50,130 nucleotides of DNA. Origin: Streptococcus australis. GTDB lineage: Bacteria; Bacillota; Bacilli; Lactobacillales; Streptococcaceae. The notes beneath the pieces were generated by a model that saw only the letters and a list, made by a program, of their open reading frames with translations, did not search any database and had not been told where the DNA came from. Positions 27,286-35,330 of this stretch are shown here, piece by piece; the first letter of the stretch is position 1, and every line of letters begins with the position of its first letter. The stretch spans positions 1 to 50,130 of the forward strand of contig NZ_JAHZQQ010000009.1 in NCBI RefSeq assembly GCF_019930045.1. Direction: 5' to 3'. A program made the translations under genes and the position numbers.

Positions 27286-27483
27286 TTATTTGTCCGCCTT
27301 TGCTGCTTTTTCTTCGTTGATACGTTCAAAGAATGGACTGAGTTCTGGGTGAGTTACTTGCCCTTTAGCGTTCAACTCATCAGCTGTCTTGACATCCATG
27401 TCATACTCAGTGTCTTTGTCGTAGCTTTGCTCTTTACCATCAACGATAAAGACCACGTTTGATGTTGCTTTAAATTTAGCCAT
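27286..27483 (-). CDS. Small phage protein, MAKFK family member A
   Basis: A 65-residue protein in the head gene cluster; the N-terminus MAKFKATSNVVFIVDGKEQ and a Lys/Ala-rich tail are visible. It resembles its upstream neighbour (27489-27647) in start, length of the first 45 residues and pattern, so the two may be paralogues. The function is unknown; a capsid accessory is possible. The SD AAAGGAG is strong. Confidence 0.75.
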   Translation of the reverse strand: MAKFKATSNVVFIVDGKEQSYDKDTEYDMDVKTADELNAKGQVTHPELSPFFERINEEKAAKADK

Positions 27484-27488
27484 TTAGA

Positions 27489-27647
27489 CTACTCCTTTAC
27501 TGTTTTTTCTTCGATAACTACCTGAAAACCAATATTGTTATTGATTTCCTCGGCACGTTTTTTAGTGACATCAATGACTGAGCCTTTTTCAATATACTCA
27601 TCTTTTTCAATGTCCCAAAAATCCGATACTACTTTGAATTTAGCCAT
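27489..27647 (-). CDS. Small phage protein, MAKFK family member B
   Basis: A 52-residue ORF from ATG 27647 to TAG 27489, preceded by GGAGG and just 14 bp after the capsid gene. It begins MAKFKVVSDFWDIEKDEYIE and ends in VIEEKTVKE. The next gene starts only 5 bp later and begins with the same five residues. No known family recognised. Confidence 0.7.
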   Translation of the reverse strand: MAKFKVVSDFWDIEKDEYIEKGSVIDVTKKRAEEINNNIGFQVVIEEKTVKE

Positions 27648-27661
27648 TTAGACCTCCATTT

Positions 27662-28531
27662 TTAGCCTGCTGGAGCCAGTTTAGCTTTAAGGATACCTAC
27701 TTTGTTTTCATCAGCAATGTACTTACCGTACTTACCAGCTCCTTGGATTGCTACACCGTAGAAGTCATCTGCGTCAATAGTACGGACAATCTGCAAGCCT
27801 ACACCTGCAATACCCACACCATCAACTGCAAACATGACTTGTTCTCCCTCTTGGAAGTATTCATCAGGCGTTTCTTCCAAAACGAACCCTTTGAATTTAT
27901 ACAGGCTTTGTTCATCAATGTTGGCTGATGAGTTTTTAGCTGTTGTGGCAAGTTTTGAGTCAATCAAGAAATCATAGACATCTGATGTAACGTAGGCAAC
28001 CCAAGCAATACTCTTAGAAATTTTGTTATTGACAAACTTCTTACGTGCTGCTGCAAATGTTTTTGTTACACCTTCCTCTGTCATTTGACCCGTCAATGTT
28101 TCACTTGCATTGTCAGACAAGGCTTTTGCAAGCAATTCATTGATATATTCAGTTTGAGCTAGGGCATTTTCTTCTAAACGCTCAGCTACAACTTTGTCAG
28201 GTACATCATTAACAATCACATTGTCAATCCCCTCATGGATTGCAATAGGAGCCTCGTAAGGAACTGTTAAATCAATAGACTTGATTTCTAGGCGTTGGCC
28301 AAAGCGGTTGGTTGAACCAGTACCTGTTCCAAACCCTACGTTTTCGCCTTTGTCATACTTTTTGATAACTGCCTTGGTGTTGTTCACTTTCAAATGGAGC
28401 ATTGTGTCAGAGTCTGCTACTCCATCATAAATCTGAATTTGACCACCGAACGAACGTAAGAAACGTGAGCGGCTTTCTATAATCTTTGCCAGCATATCCA
28501 TATAGTTTTTTGTGTAAATTTTTGTAGACAT
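27662..28531 (-). CDS. Major capsid protein
   Basis: The 289-residue protein follows the scaffold gene and precedes the connectors. Start MSTKIYTKNYMDMLAKIIES, then GTGTGSTNRFGQRLEIKSID and IHEGIDNVIVNDVPDKVVAERL, fit the HK97-fold capsid proteins of Gram-positive siphoviruses with separate scaffold. It has no delta-domain-like N-terminal prohead sequence, consistent with an independent scaffold. Confidence 0.88.
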   Translation of the reverse strand: MSTKIYTKNYMDMLAKIIESRSRFLRSFGGQIQIYDGVADSDTMLHLKVNNTKAVIKKYDKGENVGFGTGTGSTNRFGQRLEIKSIDLTVPYEAPIAIHEGIDNVIVNDVPDKVVAERLEENALAQTEYINELLAKALSDNASETLTGQMTEEGVTKTFAAARKKFVNNKISKSIAWVAYVTSDVYDFLIDSKLATTAKNSSANIDEQSLYKFKGFVLEETPDEYFQEGEQVMFAVDGVGIAGVGLQIVRTIDADDFYGVAIQGAGKYGKYIADENKVGILKAKLAPAG

Positions 28532-28549
28532 ACTACTCTCCTTTTGTTT

Positions 28550-29113
28550 TTAATATTTACTCATGATTTCATCAAAAGCATTCCCCTTTTCGCCTGGTTC
28601 GGCTGCTGGGTTGCCACCAACTGAAATCTTAGGGTTAGGCTGTTCGTCTTCACCTTGGAATAAGTAAGGGCTGGACTCTTTGAGAGCATTGATAGTGTCA
28701 TCTAAGATAGGTTTCCCATCTTCTCCTAGCTCAATCTTGTCTAGGTCAATGAACTTCATCAAGTCCTCAGAGTTGTAAGCTCCCACATCTTTCAAAGCAA
28801 GGGCTACAGCGTTAGTTTTGGTTACCTGGGCAAGTTTCGCCTCATTGTCAGTCTTGTACTGGTCAAATTGGGCTTGTAAGTCTGCTAGCTGTTGCTTGCT
28901 TTCCTCACTAGCTCCCTCTTTTTCCTGTAACTCCTTGACAGCTTGGGTTTGTTGCTCAAGTTGTTGTTTCAAGGTGTCGTTTTCTGCCTGTAACTCAGAC
29001 TTAGCTTGTGCCTTTGTATTTTCAATACCTGCACCGTACGCTTGCATGATATTATCTAGCACTGCTTTATCTTCGATACCTGCGTCAACCAACATCTTAC
29101 GTTTAAGGCTCAT
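28550..29113 (-). CDS. Capsid scaffolding protein (Gp20 family)
   Basis: A 187-residue, highly charged protein with a long coiled coil (residues about 30-95) and a C-terminal NPKISVGGNPAAEPGEKG, matching the Phage_GP20 scaffold family. It guides prohead assembly and is lost or digested afterwards. It lies just upstream of the capsid gene, separated from it by 18 bp. Confidence 0.88.
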   Translation of the reverse strand: MSLKRKMLVDAGIEDKAVLDNIMQAYGAGIENTKAQAKSELQAENDTLKQQLEQQTQAVKELQEKEGASEESKQQLADLQAQFDQYKTDNEAKLAQVTKTNAVALALKDVGAYNSEDLMKFIDLDKIELGEDGKPILDDTINALKESSPYLFQGEDEQPNPKISVGGNPAAEPGEKGNAFDEIMSKY

Positions 29114-29177
29114 ACCTTAACTCCTTTGTTTTACGCCACGAGGGGCAGAATTTGACAGTTTACGTCATGTCAGACAA

Positions 29178-29248
29178 CACACTCTGTAGGATTTGAACCC
29201 ACGCTATCAAGGTTGGAGCTTGATGTGCTACCGCTACACTAAGAGTGC
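29178..29248 (-). tRNA. tRNA-Trp (anticodon CCA), phage-encoded
   Basis: A full cloverleaf folds on the minus strand: acceptor GCACTCT/AGAGTGT (one G-U), D-arm GTGT-AGCGGTA-GCAC with the GG pair, anticodon arm TCAAG-CTCCAAC-CTTGA with CCA, 4-nt variable loop and T-arm GTGGG-TTCAAAT-CCTAC. U33, A37 and the 15-48 pair are as expected. It is 71 nt, with discriminator G and no encoded CCA end. It lies in the late operon between the scaffold gene and the 74-residue gene, straight after a terminator-like hairpin. Confidence 0.88.
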
Positions 29249-29280
29249 AAAATAAAAACCGCTTGGATTTCCAAACGGTT
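29249..29280 (-). terminator. Terminator-like hairpin preceding the tRNA
   Basis: AACCGCTTGG (29257-29266) pairs with CCAAACGGTT (29271-29280) and the minus strand continues TTTTATTTT. It precedes the tRNA by a few bases. It may reduce transcription into the capsid genes, or act as a processing signal. Confidence 0.65.
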
Positions 29281-29372
29281 AAGCCATAAATGGCTTGGTT
29301 GCCAATTTTGTTGGCGTCAACAAGTCAAATTTCGATAGTCTTTCCTACCAGTCAAGATGAGTGACCGCCTCC
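29281..29372. other. Non-coding stretch with two further hairpins
   Basis: AAGCCA-taaa-TGGCTT (29281-29296) and GCCAA-ttttg-TTGGC (29301-29315) follow the terminator-like hairpin. With the tRNA, a 259-bp gap (29114-29372) between protein genes is occupied mostly by RNA structure. Confidence 0.5.
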
Positions 29373-29597
29373 TTACTTGCGACTAAACCAAGATTTTTTA
29401 GATACCTTGTCAGCTACTTTCTTCTCAAGATAATCAAATCTTGAATTAGTAGCCTGAGCATTGCGTGAGTTAATCTGTTTCAACTCCTCAAGCTCTTTAT
29501 CTTGCCTGATGATTTCATGAATAGCATAATCAAGCATAGTCTCAAGCCACTTGACTTTGTCCTCAAGTTCACGTTTCTTTTTGATACGTTTATTCAT
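29373..29597 (-). CDS. Small coiled-coil phage protein
   Basis: A 74-residue, strongly charged helical protein (MNKRIKKKRELEDKVKWLE; LEKKVADKVSKKSWFSRK). The ATG at 29597 has a strong SD GGAGG and overlaps the end of the MuF-like gene by 8 bp. Unknown function; placed between portal-adjacent protein and tRNA/scaffold. Confidence 0.7.
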   Translation of the reverse strand: MNKRIKKKRELEDKVKWLETMLDYAIHEIIRQDKELEELKQINSRNAQATNSRFDYLEKKVADKVSKKSWFSRK

Positions 29598-30900
29598 GGT
29601 TACCTCCTGATTTTTGGGCATAAGAAAAGCGCCTAGACTGTTCTAAGCGCTGATTTTTACTAATTGCTTTGCCTTTTCGTAGTATTTCAGAATACTCCTT
29701 TTTAGAGCGTTTGTCAATAGTTTTGTATAACTTTTGGACAGTATCATCATTGTAGTAGTATCTTTCTCTAGCATAATCACGGTGTAGGAATGGGTGCTGT
29801 CTGAGGTAGTCCCTCATGGCTCCCTGTTGTATCCTCACCTTGTTCTTATACTTGTCTATCAGCTCCTGGTTGCCTAGTTTCTCTGCAACGTGCAGATATT
29901 CCTTAGACTGCCTGATAGACCGTTCAAGCGCTCTCTGTTTTGCTTGGGCATTGGCGTTTTCTATCGCTTGCTCCGGTGTGATGTCCTTGACATCATCCCC
30001 TAGCTCAGGCTTGTAGTTAGCTCCTACAACAAAGGGAGTTATCTCATGCCTACAGTTGATACCTAGACAGCCTCCAGCAGAGCCGTAGCCGTAGTCTGAG
30101 AGGGCAAGGATACGCTCACCTTTCTCTGTTCTAGCAACGCCAGTAGTAACTATCTGATGTTGCAGAGGAGCACACATCTCTCTTGCTGTGGATTTCTTGG
30201 AGTAGTAAAAGGTATCTATCCCCATCTCCTCAGCTGGAGCCATCCTGACCTCACGATAGACACGCCAAGCTGTGGACTTGATAACCTGCCTAGCGTAGGT
30301 ATCAGCTCTCCAACGTTTGCCTTGGCTGTCTGTAAAGCCGTAAAAGCCTTTTTTAGCCCATTTCATGACAGTATCAGCAATAGCTTTCTCTGATGTGGCA
30401 AGACCAGTGACAACCTTTGCTGTAGCCTCCTCAATGATGGACTTGTAAGCCCCTATCACGCTCTTTGGTAGCGTTGTGTTGATGAGGTTATCAATGTCAT
30501 TCATAGTCTGATTGACATAGGCTGCTAGGTTGTTCTGGATAAGGCTGTTAGCAACCGTGCCAGTGCCTCCAGTAGCCTCTATAAGCTGTTGTTTGGTGTC
30601 TTGGTAGATTTGGTAGCCCTCGCCCTGGATAACGTGCCTGAGCTGTTCCTCAGCAATCCCTGAGCGTTCAGAGATGAGTTTGAGGTTATGCTCATTGAGT
30701 AGCCCCATCTCATTCATCTTCTCAAGTTGCCAGATGTAGGGGTTATCATCAAGGCTGGCAGAGCCACGCTCTTTGACACGGTCTACAACCTGGTCAAACA
30801 GGTCAAGTGTAAGCTGATGATAGATGTCTGCAACCTGACTAGCGTCAAGCATGAGCTGCTCATCATTTAGCTTGATTGGTTTCTTCTTGTCATCAGCCAT
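29590..30900 (-). CDS. Phage minor capsid protein 2 (MuF-like)
   Basis: A 436-residue protein of the Phage_min_cap2 family. The C-terminal half has the Cys/His-containing core EMCAPLQHQIVTTGV ... YGYGSAGGCLGINCRHEITPF, which is typical of MuF-like minor capsid proteins. The very basic C-terminus (KGKAISKNQRLEQSRRFSYA) may contact DNA. It follows the portal gene by 4 bp, as usual. Confidence 0.87.
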   Translation of the reverse strand: MADDKKKPIKLNDEQLMLDASQVADIYHQLTLDLFDQVVDRVKERGSASLDDNPYIWQLEKMNEMGLLNEHNLKLISERSGIAEEQLRHVIQGEGYQIYQDTKQQLIEATGGTGTVANSLIQNNLAAYVNQTMNDIDNLINTTLPKSVIGAYKSIIEEATAKVVTGLATSEKAIADTVMKWAKKGFYGFTDSQGKRWRADTYARQVIKSTAWRVYREVRMAPAEEMGIDTFYYSKKSTAREMCAPLQHQIVTTGVARTEKGERILALSDYGYGSAGGCLGINCRHEITPFVVGANYKPELGDDVKDITPEQAIENANAQAKQRALERSIRQSKEYLHVAEKLGNQELIDKYKNKVRIQQGAMRDYLRQHPFLHRDYARERYYYNDDTVQKLYKTIDKRSKKEYSEILRKGKAISKNQRLEQSRRFSYAQKSGGNHE

Positions 30901-30904
30901 CTAG

Positions 30905-32416
30905 TTACTCTCCGTAAATTTCTACATCATCAGGGCTACGGTCATCACTTGCCTCATCAATGGCATTACCGCTGATTTCAGCCTTAATCTCAAGAGCTTT
31001 CTCAGGGGTTACATTGAGCACTTTCTCAATAGCCATGACATCTGTACCAAAGCCAGCGTTTACAACCTTAATCCAGTAATCAAGCTCAGCGTTGCGGTCA
31101 GTAAAGACCCCATCATCAAGATTGATACTGATAGAGTCCATGTCAGGGATATTGCCCTTGTAGAGCTTGTAGGCTTTTGCCAACTCTAACATGGATACAA
31201 TCAGCTCCTTGAGTGACTGCTCAACCAGACTTACAATGCTGTTCCGCATTTGGTAGGTGTCAGAGTTCTCTGAGACAATCTCTGTGGCTGTCTTCATGCT
31301 CTTGCCGTCAAAGGTGAACATCCCAACTGACACTCCTATCTGCATTTCAAAGAGTTTCAGTCCCTCATTGATAGCCTTGATATAGTCATCAGAGCGGATA
31401 GGGGTTGTAAGGTCTGTGATACCTATACCCTTGTCCATGTCGCCTGAGTCAAACTGCTCATAGACATTCTGACCTGTTTCAAACTCACGCTTGACGGTCA
31501 CTTTTTCGCCTTGCTGGTTGTACTCCGTCTTAATCATCTGAGTAGGCACTGCTACCCTACGCTGACCCATTTTGACCTCCCACATAAACTCATCATAAGT
31601 GGTATTGAGGAAGTCAATAGTGGTCTTAGCGTTGTCAAAGATGGACAGACCAAGTGGGCTGTTAATGTCCTTGTTATTCATCCCTGGAGTCTTGAGATAA
31701 GTAAACAATGGACGGCTAAGCCCGTTAAGGTCTACTACCTCCTCCAAGTCCTCATAGAGCTCTGACAAAGGCACTCTAGCCCCTACGACATGCTGATTAT
31801 CAGACTTGTAGAGTTCATTTGTCACAGTGTACTTGTCATCCTTGCCCCACTCATGGAGCTCAATTAGAGTGTAAAACTTCTGCTTATTACCCTCTGACTT
31901 GATAGTCTTGGTAATGATAGCAGCGCTAGAAACATCTTGAGTGTTTGACTGGAGAGGCAGAAAGACAGGAGCCTGAATGAATGAGACTCTCACCTTGTCC
32001 TTATCGACGTATGGACGCATAGCAAGCCCTCCAAGAGCCAAACAGCTCTCTAGGTACCGTTCAAAATTCTTGATAAAGCGGTCATTTTGTAGCTGTTGCT
32101 GAATAAACTCATTAGCTCTCTCATCATCTACCTTGATTTCAGCCTGCTCATTGAATACTAGGCTTGCAATCTTCTTAGAGGCTGTTCTGCCTACTGGTAA
32201 ATGATTAAAGTCCCGCTTTTGCTTTGTGCCGTTGCTATCCTTGTACTCAATTTGTGGATAACGCCCTGCAAAGTATTTGAGATTTTCCCTGATACGGTCA
32301 TACTCAGCACTAGACACCGCTATCTTGGGGTGGTCTGTTATGTTCGTTAAGTTTTGTGTAGTCATCACATACTTACTCCTTGTAAAGAAATTCTTGATAG
32401 TTTGTACTATTCCCAT
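30905..32416 (-). CDS. Portal protein (SPP1 Gp6-like)
   Basis: A 503-residue protein that would form the dodecameric DNA gate at the head vertex. The family pattern is visible: LPVGRTASKKIASLVFNEQAEI, IKTIKSEGNKQKFYTLIELHEW, and NSDTYQMRNSIVSLVEQSLKEL. It stands between terminase large subunit and minor capsid protein. The family points to an SPP1-like packaging machine. Confidence 0.92.
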   Translation of the reverse strand: MGIVQTIKNFFTRSKYVMTTQNLTNITDHPKIAVSSAEYDRIRENLKYFAGRYPQIEYKDSNGTKQKRDFNHLPVGRTASKKIASLVFNEQAEIKVDDERANEFIQQQLQNDRFIKNFERYLESCLALGGLAMRPYVDKDKVRVSFIQAPVFLPLQSNTQDVSSAAIITKTIKSEGNKQKFYTLIELHEWGKDDKYTVTNELYKSDNQHVVGARVPLSELYEDLEEVVDLNGLSRPLFTYLKTPGMNNKDINSPLGLSIFDNAKTTIDFLNTTYDEFMWEVKMGQRRVAVPTQMIKTEYNQQGEKVTVKREFETGQNVYEQFDSGDMDKGIGITDLTTPIRSDDYIKAINEGLKLFEMQIGVSVGMFTFDGKSMKTATEIVSENSDTYQMRNSIVSLVEQSLKELIVSMLELAKAYKLYKGNIPDMDSISINLDDGVFTDRNAELDYWIKVVNAGFGTDVMAIEKVLNVTPEKALEIKAEISGNAIDEASDDRSPDDVEIYGE

Positions 32417-32427
32417 TGTTAGCTCCT

Positions 32428-33726
32428 TTAGGCTTTCAAATCTAGCTCCCTAGCGTTATCTAAGACAAAGTACTTGAACTCATCTACCGTGTGGTCATCT
32501 TCTTTGATAACCTTAGGCTCATCCGTATTCAGTGACTTGTCATCATAGCGGTACATCTTATGCTCCTCAACAAATACCTTGTTAGCTGGGATGTCAAGGT
32601 AGTAAAAGCGTCCCTCAGCTAGTAAGCTGATAACCATGTCAATCATGGTCTGATTTTTCTTCTTGGCTACTGGGTGCCAGCGTTCGCCATAATCTTTGAA
32701 ATATTGATTTCTCAAAGCACCCTCAGCACTATCAATAGTCATCTTGAGCTTTGGCACTCTGTAAGTCTTCATGACCTTGTCTATAAAGTCATGTATCATC
32801 ACTGAGAGCTCACTAGGTGCCTTTTTAATCGTCTTGCCAGCTGGGCTATAGTAGAAAGTATCAAGCAAGATAACATTACCTTTAGCGGTAAGCCCATAAG
32901 CCCCACAAGCTGTAGCTGATTGCTGGTGTCCTGTATCCAGGGCAAATGATATACCTATCACCTTGTCATCATCAGGGAGGCTCTCTAGCGGCTTAAAGTA
33001 GTTCATGTTGTAGACATGATTACCAAGCCCTATCACCTCTCCTAGATACATCCAGCGGTAATAGTCAGGGTCAGTCTCCTTGTACCTGGCTATCTTTGCT
33101 TTCATCTGCTTAGACAAAAAGCCTAGCTTGTCATCAAGATAGGTGCTGTGATGTATGAGATAAGTTGGATCTCCTGCTTTCTCTGCTACCCATTCATTTA
33201 TCCAGTCGTAAGGGTTGCGTGGTGGGTTGTAGGTGAAATAGACCTTGACCTCTTTGCCATTAGGCAGCTCTTGACGGATAAAGGTATCCTCAACTATATC
33301 AATGTCCTCACGCCCTGCAAACTCTGCCAGCTCCTCAAACCATACAGCCATGACATAGCCTTTAGCTATCTTCTGTGATTTGAGTTTCATGGGGTCGTCT
33401 ACACCGTAGAAATAGAACGCTGTGCCCGTCTTCTTGTGAGTGATTTGTAGCGGTGACTTTCCAAAGTGAAACTGATTAGCTAGCCCCATCTCATAGATTG
33501 CCCACCGTATCTGTTCATAGACGGACATCCTCAGGTACTTACCAACCTTGCGTAGTACTACCACATTACCTAGAGGGTCACTGATAAAGCTGTTCACTAG
33601 GTCAATAGACACCACAGAGGACTTAGTAGAGGCACGCCCACCCTTTAGCACCACATGGCTCTTGAGGGTGTATAGGACGCTATCAAATACTGGGTTAATC
33701 AGCTTCGCTAGGTTCAGTATCGCCAT
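32428..33726 (-). CDS. Terminase large subunit
   Basis: A 432-residue motor of DNA packaging. The Walker A-like LKGGRASTKSS (residues about 28-37), the acidic VMAVWFEELAEF, and C-terminal nuclease motifs ALDTGHQQSATACG, TIDSAEGALRNQY and DHTVDEFKYFVLD are visible; it resembles PBSX-type terminases. Start at 33726 has AGGAG. It overlaps the small subunit gene by 32 bp. Confidence 0.94.
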   Translation of the reverse strand: MAILNLAKLINPVFDSVLYTLKSHVVLKGGRASTKSSVVSIDLVNSFISDPLGNVVVLRKVGKYLRMSVYEQIRWAIYEMGLANQFHFGKSPLQITHKKTGTAFYFYGVDDPMKLKSQKIAKGYVMAVWFEELAEFAGREDIDIVEDTFIRQELPNGKEVKVYFTYNPPRNPYDWINEWVAEKAGDPTYLIHHSTYLDDKLGFLSKQMKAKIARYKETDPDYYRWMYLGEVIGLGNHVYNMNYFKPLESLPDDDKVIGISFALDTGHQQSATACGAYGLTAKGNVILLDTFYYSPAGKTIKKAPSELSVMIHDFIDKVMKTYRVPKLKMTIDSAEGALRNQYFKDYGERWHPVAKKKNQTMIDMVISLLAEGRFYYLDIPANKVFVEEHKMYRYDDKSLNTDEPKVIKEDDHTVDEFKYFVLDNARELDLKA

Positions 33727-34378
33727 TGTACTCACTCCTATCAAATGCAAATCCAGTAATGACTGTGTCATCCTCATCATTAGAGCCTAGTTGAGCCTTG
33801 AGGTTATCAATTCTCAGGCGTTGCTCCTCTGTAACCAGCGGTGACCGTGTCAACTCATCATAGGTCTTAATCATGCCTTTAAGCTCTGACTGCGCCCTTG
33901 CTATTGCAGCTAGAGCCTTGCTTTGCTTATCCCATGCTGTATGATGTTCATAGCCTGTGCCAGCCTTTCCTGTGCTTGTGACAAAGGTGCTGGTATCTTC
34001 TATATCCTGGACAAATAAAATACGCTGAGCATGCAATAGATTAGCATAGGTCAGCGTGATGTTTTCCCAGAGTATATCTATAGGCTGTTTCTCTGAAACC
34101 TCCTGAGCTATCTCATAAACCTCTTGAGGCAGATACTTAGCAAACAAGCCATGTTTGAGGGCGTTGGTGTTTCCTTTAGGTGCTCCGTGCCCGTCTGCAT
34201 TCTTATTCCCTTTGGGTGCACCTCTTGGGTTTTTGGGTGCACCCTTTTTGTCACGGCTCCATTTGTGCCTACGTTGCCATGATTTGACTGTGTTAATTGA
34301 GACATCATGCTTAGTAGCAATATCTTTGTACTTCATGCCTGCCTCATAGTCTTTGCGTGCTAGTTCACTTTTCTCCAT
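33695..34378 (-). CDS. Terminase small subunit
   Basis: A 227-residue DNA-recognition subunit. The N-terminus has a helix-turn-helix (ARKDYEAGMKYKDIATKHDV-like, SINTVKSWQRRHKW), then a basic Gly/Pro/Lys region (GAPKNPRGAPKGNKNADG; GAPKGNTNALKHG). The chosen ATG at 34378 follows GGAGG; the frame is open back to 34465 and an upstream start is possible. First gene of the late operon. Confidence 0.9.
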   Translation of the reverse strand: MEKSELARKDYEAGMKYKDIATKHDVSINTVKSWQRRHKWSRDKKGAPKNPRGAPKGNKNADGHGAPKGNTNALKHGLFAKYLPQEVYEIAQEVSEKQPIDILWENITLTYANLLHAQRILFVQDIEDTSTFVTSTGKAGTGYEHHTAWDKQSKALAAIARAQSELKGMIKTYDELTRSPLVTEEQRLRIDNLKAQLGSNDEDDTVITGFAFDRSEYNGDTEPSEAD

Positions 34379-34405
34379 GCCCTCCTCCCTGCTTTGTTTG
34401 TTTTG

Positions 34406-34447
34406 ACAAAAAGAAAAGGGTAGACACTTCATAGGTGCCTTACCCTT
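34406..34447 (-). terminator. Terminator at the early/late boundary upstream of terS
   Basis: On the minus strand AAGGGTA (34447-34441) pairs with TACCCTT (34422-34416), with an additional CAC/GTG inner pairing, followed by TTCTTTTTG. It would end the early operon after the DUF1492 gene. It lies downstream of a promoter-like motif, so it could also work as a leader attenuator of the late operon. Confidence 0.6.
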
Positions 34448-34463
34448 AATTCTTGATACTACC

Positions 34464-34472
34464 ATTCTAACA
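34464..34472 (-). promoter_or_regulatory. Possible late promoter (extended -10)
   Basis: TGTTAGAAT on the minus strand (34472-34464) is an extended -10-like element, 86 nt upstream of terS and with no good -35. An activator, most likely the DUF1492 protein encoded just upstream, could supply recognition. Confidence 0.35.
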
Positions 34473-34499
34473 GATTTTAGACTTCATGCCTGTACAATC

Positions 34500-34527
34500 A
34501 CTATCATTTACTATCATTTACTATCAA
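34500..34527. repeat. Three direct copies of ACTATCA(TTT) near terS
   Basis: ACTATCATTT occurs twice in tandem followed by ACTATCA. It covers the last codons of the DUF1492 gene and its spacer. It could bind the regulator or the small terminase; nothing proves this. Confidence 0.45.
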
Positions 34528-34938
34528 TTCTGTAAGAATAACATCAAGCTCATTCACTGCCTGCTTTTTCAAGCGGTAATAAGTGGGTGAGCTCATGCCT
34601 CCCATACTGTCACAGATGTCATCAACATACATTTTATTGATGTACGTCATCCTCAAGATAGTTCTGTGCTTTGGATTTTTCAGCTTGTTAATCAGCCTAC
34701 CAAGTTCAAGTTTCCTGTCAATAACTTCCTTGGTATCTTGCTCTATTGCCTCTTTCATCACAATAAGCCGAGTATAGACATCATCAACTTTTTTAGCCTG
34801 ACCGCCCTTGACTTTGTCTGCTGTCCACTTCGGGCTTGAGAGCAAACCTGCCTCAAGCTCATTGATTTCATCTATACGGCTTTGAATGTCCATATCAAGA
34901 TTTTGTAGCTCATTTAGGAGCTCTTTAGCCTTGTTCAC
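34504..34938 (-). CDS. DUF1492 / ArpU-like late transcription regulator
   Basis: A 144-residue protein with N-terminal coiled coil and a C-terminal sigma-region-4-like HTH (TILRMTYINKMYVDDICDSM; SSPTYYRLKKQAVNELD). Members of this group (ArpU/RinA-like) sit just before terS and control late genes. The start is GTG at 34938, with AAAGGAG and GGAG upstream. A + strand promoter-like element overlaps its ribosome-binding region. Confidence 0.85.
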   Translation of the reverse strand: MNKAKELLNELQNLDMDIQSRIDEINELEAGLLSSPKWTADKVKGGQAKKVDDVYTRLIVMKEAIEQDTKEVIDRKLELGRLINKLKNPKHRTILRMTYINKMYVDDICDSMGGMSSPTYYRLKKQAVNELDVILTELIVNDSK

Positions 34939-34953
34939 TCTCCGTCTCCTTTA

Positions 34954-35012
34954 TGGTATAATAGTTTTTGTCAGAAAACTATAGCTGAGGCAGAGAGTGC
35001 CTTGGCTTTTTT
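34954..35012 (+). ncRNA. Candidate short + strand transcript: TGGTATAAT plus terminator
   Basis: An extended -10 (TGGTATAAT, 34954-34962) is followed by AGCTGAGGCA (34983-34992) pairing with TGCCTTGGCT (34998-35007) and TTTTTT. All protein genes nearby are on the other strand. A transcript of about 44 nt is predicted. The same arrangement is found at 42125-42183. Confidence 0.35.
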
Positions 35013-35015
35013 GTT

Positions 35016-35330
35016 TTACCAGGTAATATGTATCTTCTTATCAGAGACATATTCCTGCCCTGTGAATATGCTTTTAGAATGAGTTAATTGATACCCGACT
35101 GAAAACCCCTTTCCAAGCCGCTCTCTTAACATTTCTAGTGTTCTTGTGTCGTCTAATCGACGCTGGAGATATTCGTCCTCGGCTGACATTACATTGATTA
35201 GATAACCCGTATATCCCTTTTGCGCTGACACCTTAATTTTATGCTCAAGGTCGTACTCTTTAAAGTAGCGCTCGAACCACTTAGCGTGACTTTCTGAGCT
35301 TAATTCCTGAATTTCGTCAAACAATGTCAT
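35016..35330 (-). CDS. Unknown early phage protein, 104 residues
   Basis: The protein (MTLFDEIQELSSESHAKWFE; GYTGYLINVMSAEDEYLQRR) has no recognised domain or membrane segment. It overlaps the upstream gene by 14 bp and is the last gene before the non-coding gap preceding the DUF1492 gene. Confidence 0.7.
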   Translation of the reverse strand: MTLFDEIQELSSESHAKWFERYFKEYDLEHKIKVSAQKGYTGYLINVMSAEDEYLQRRLDDTRTLEMLRERLGKGFSVGYQLTHSKSIFTGQEYVSDKKIHITW

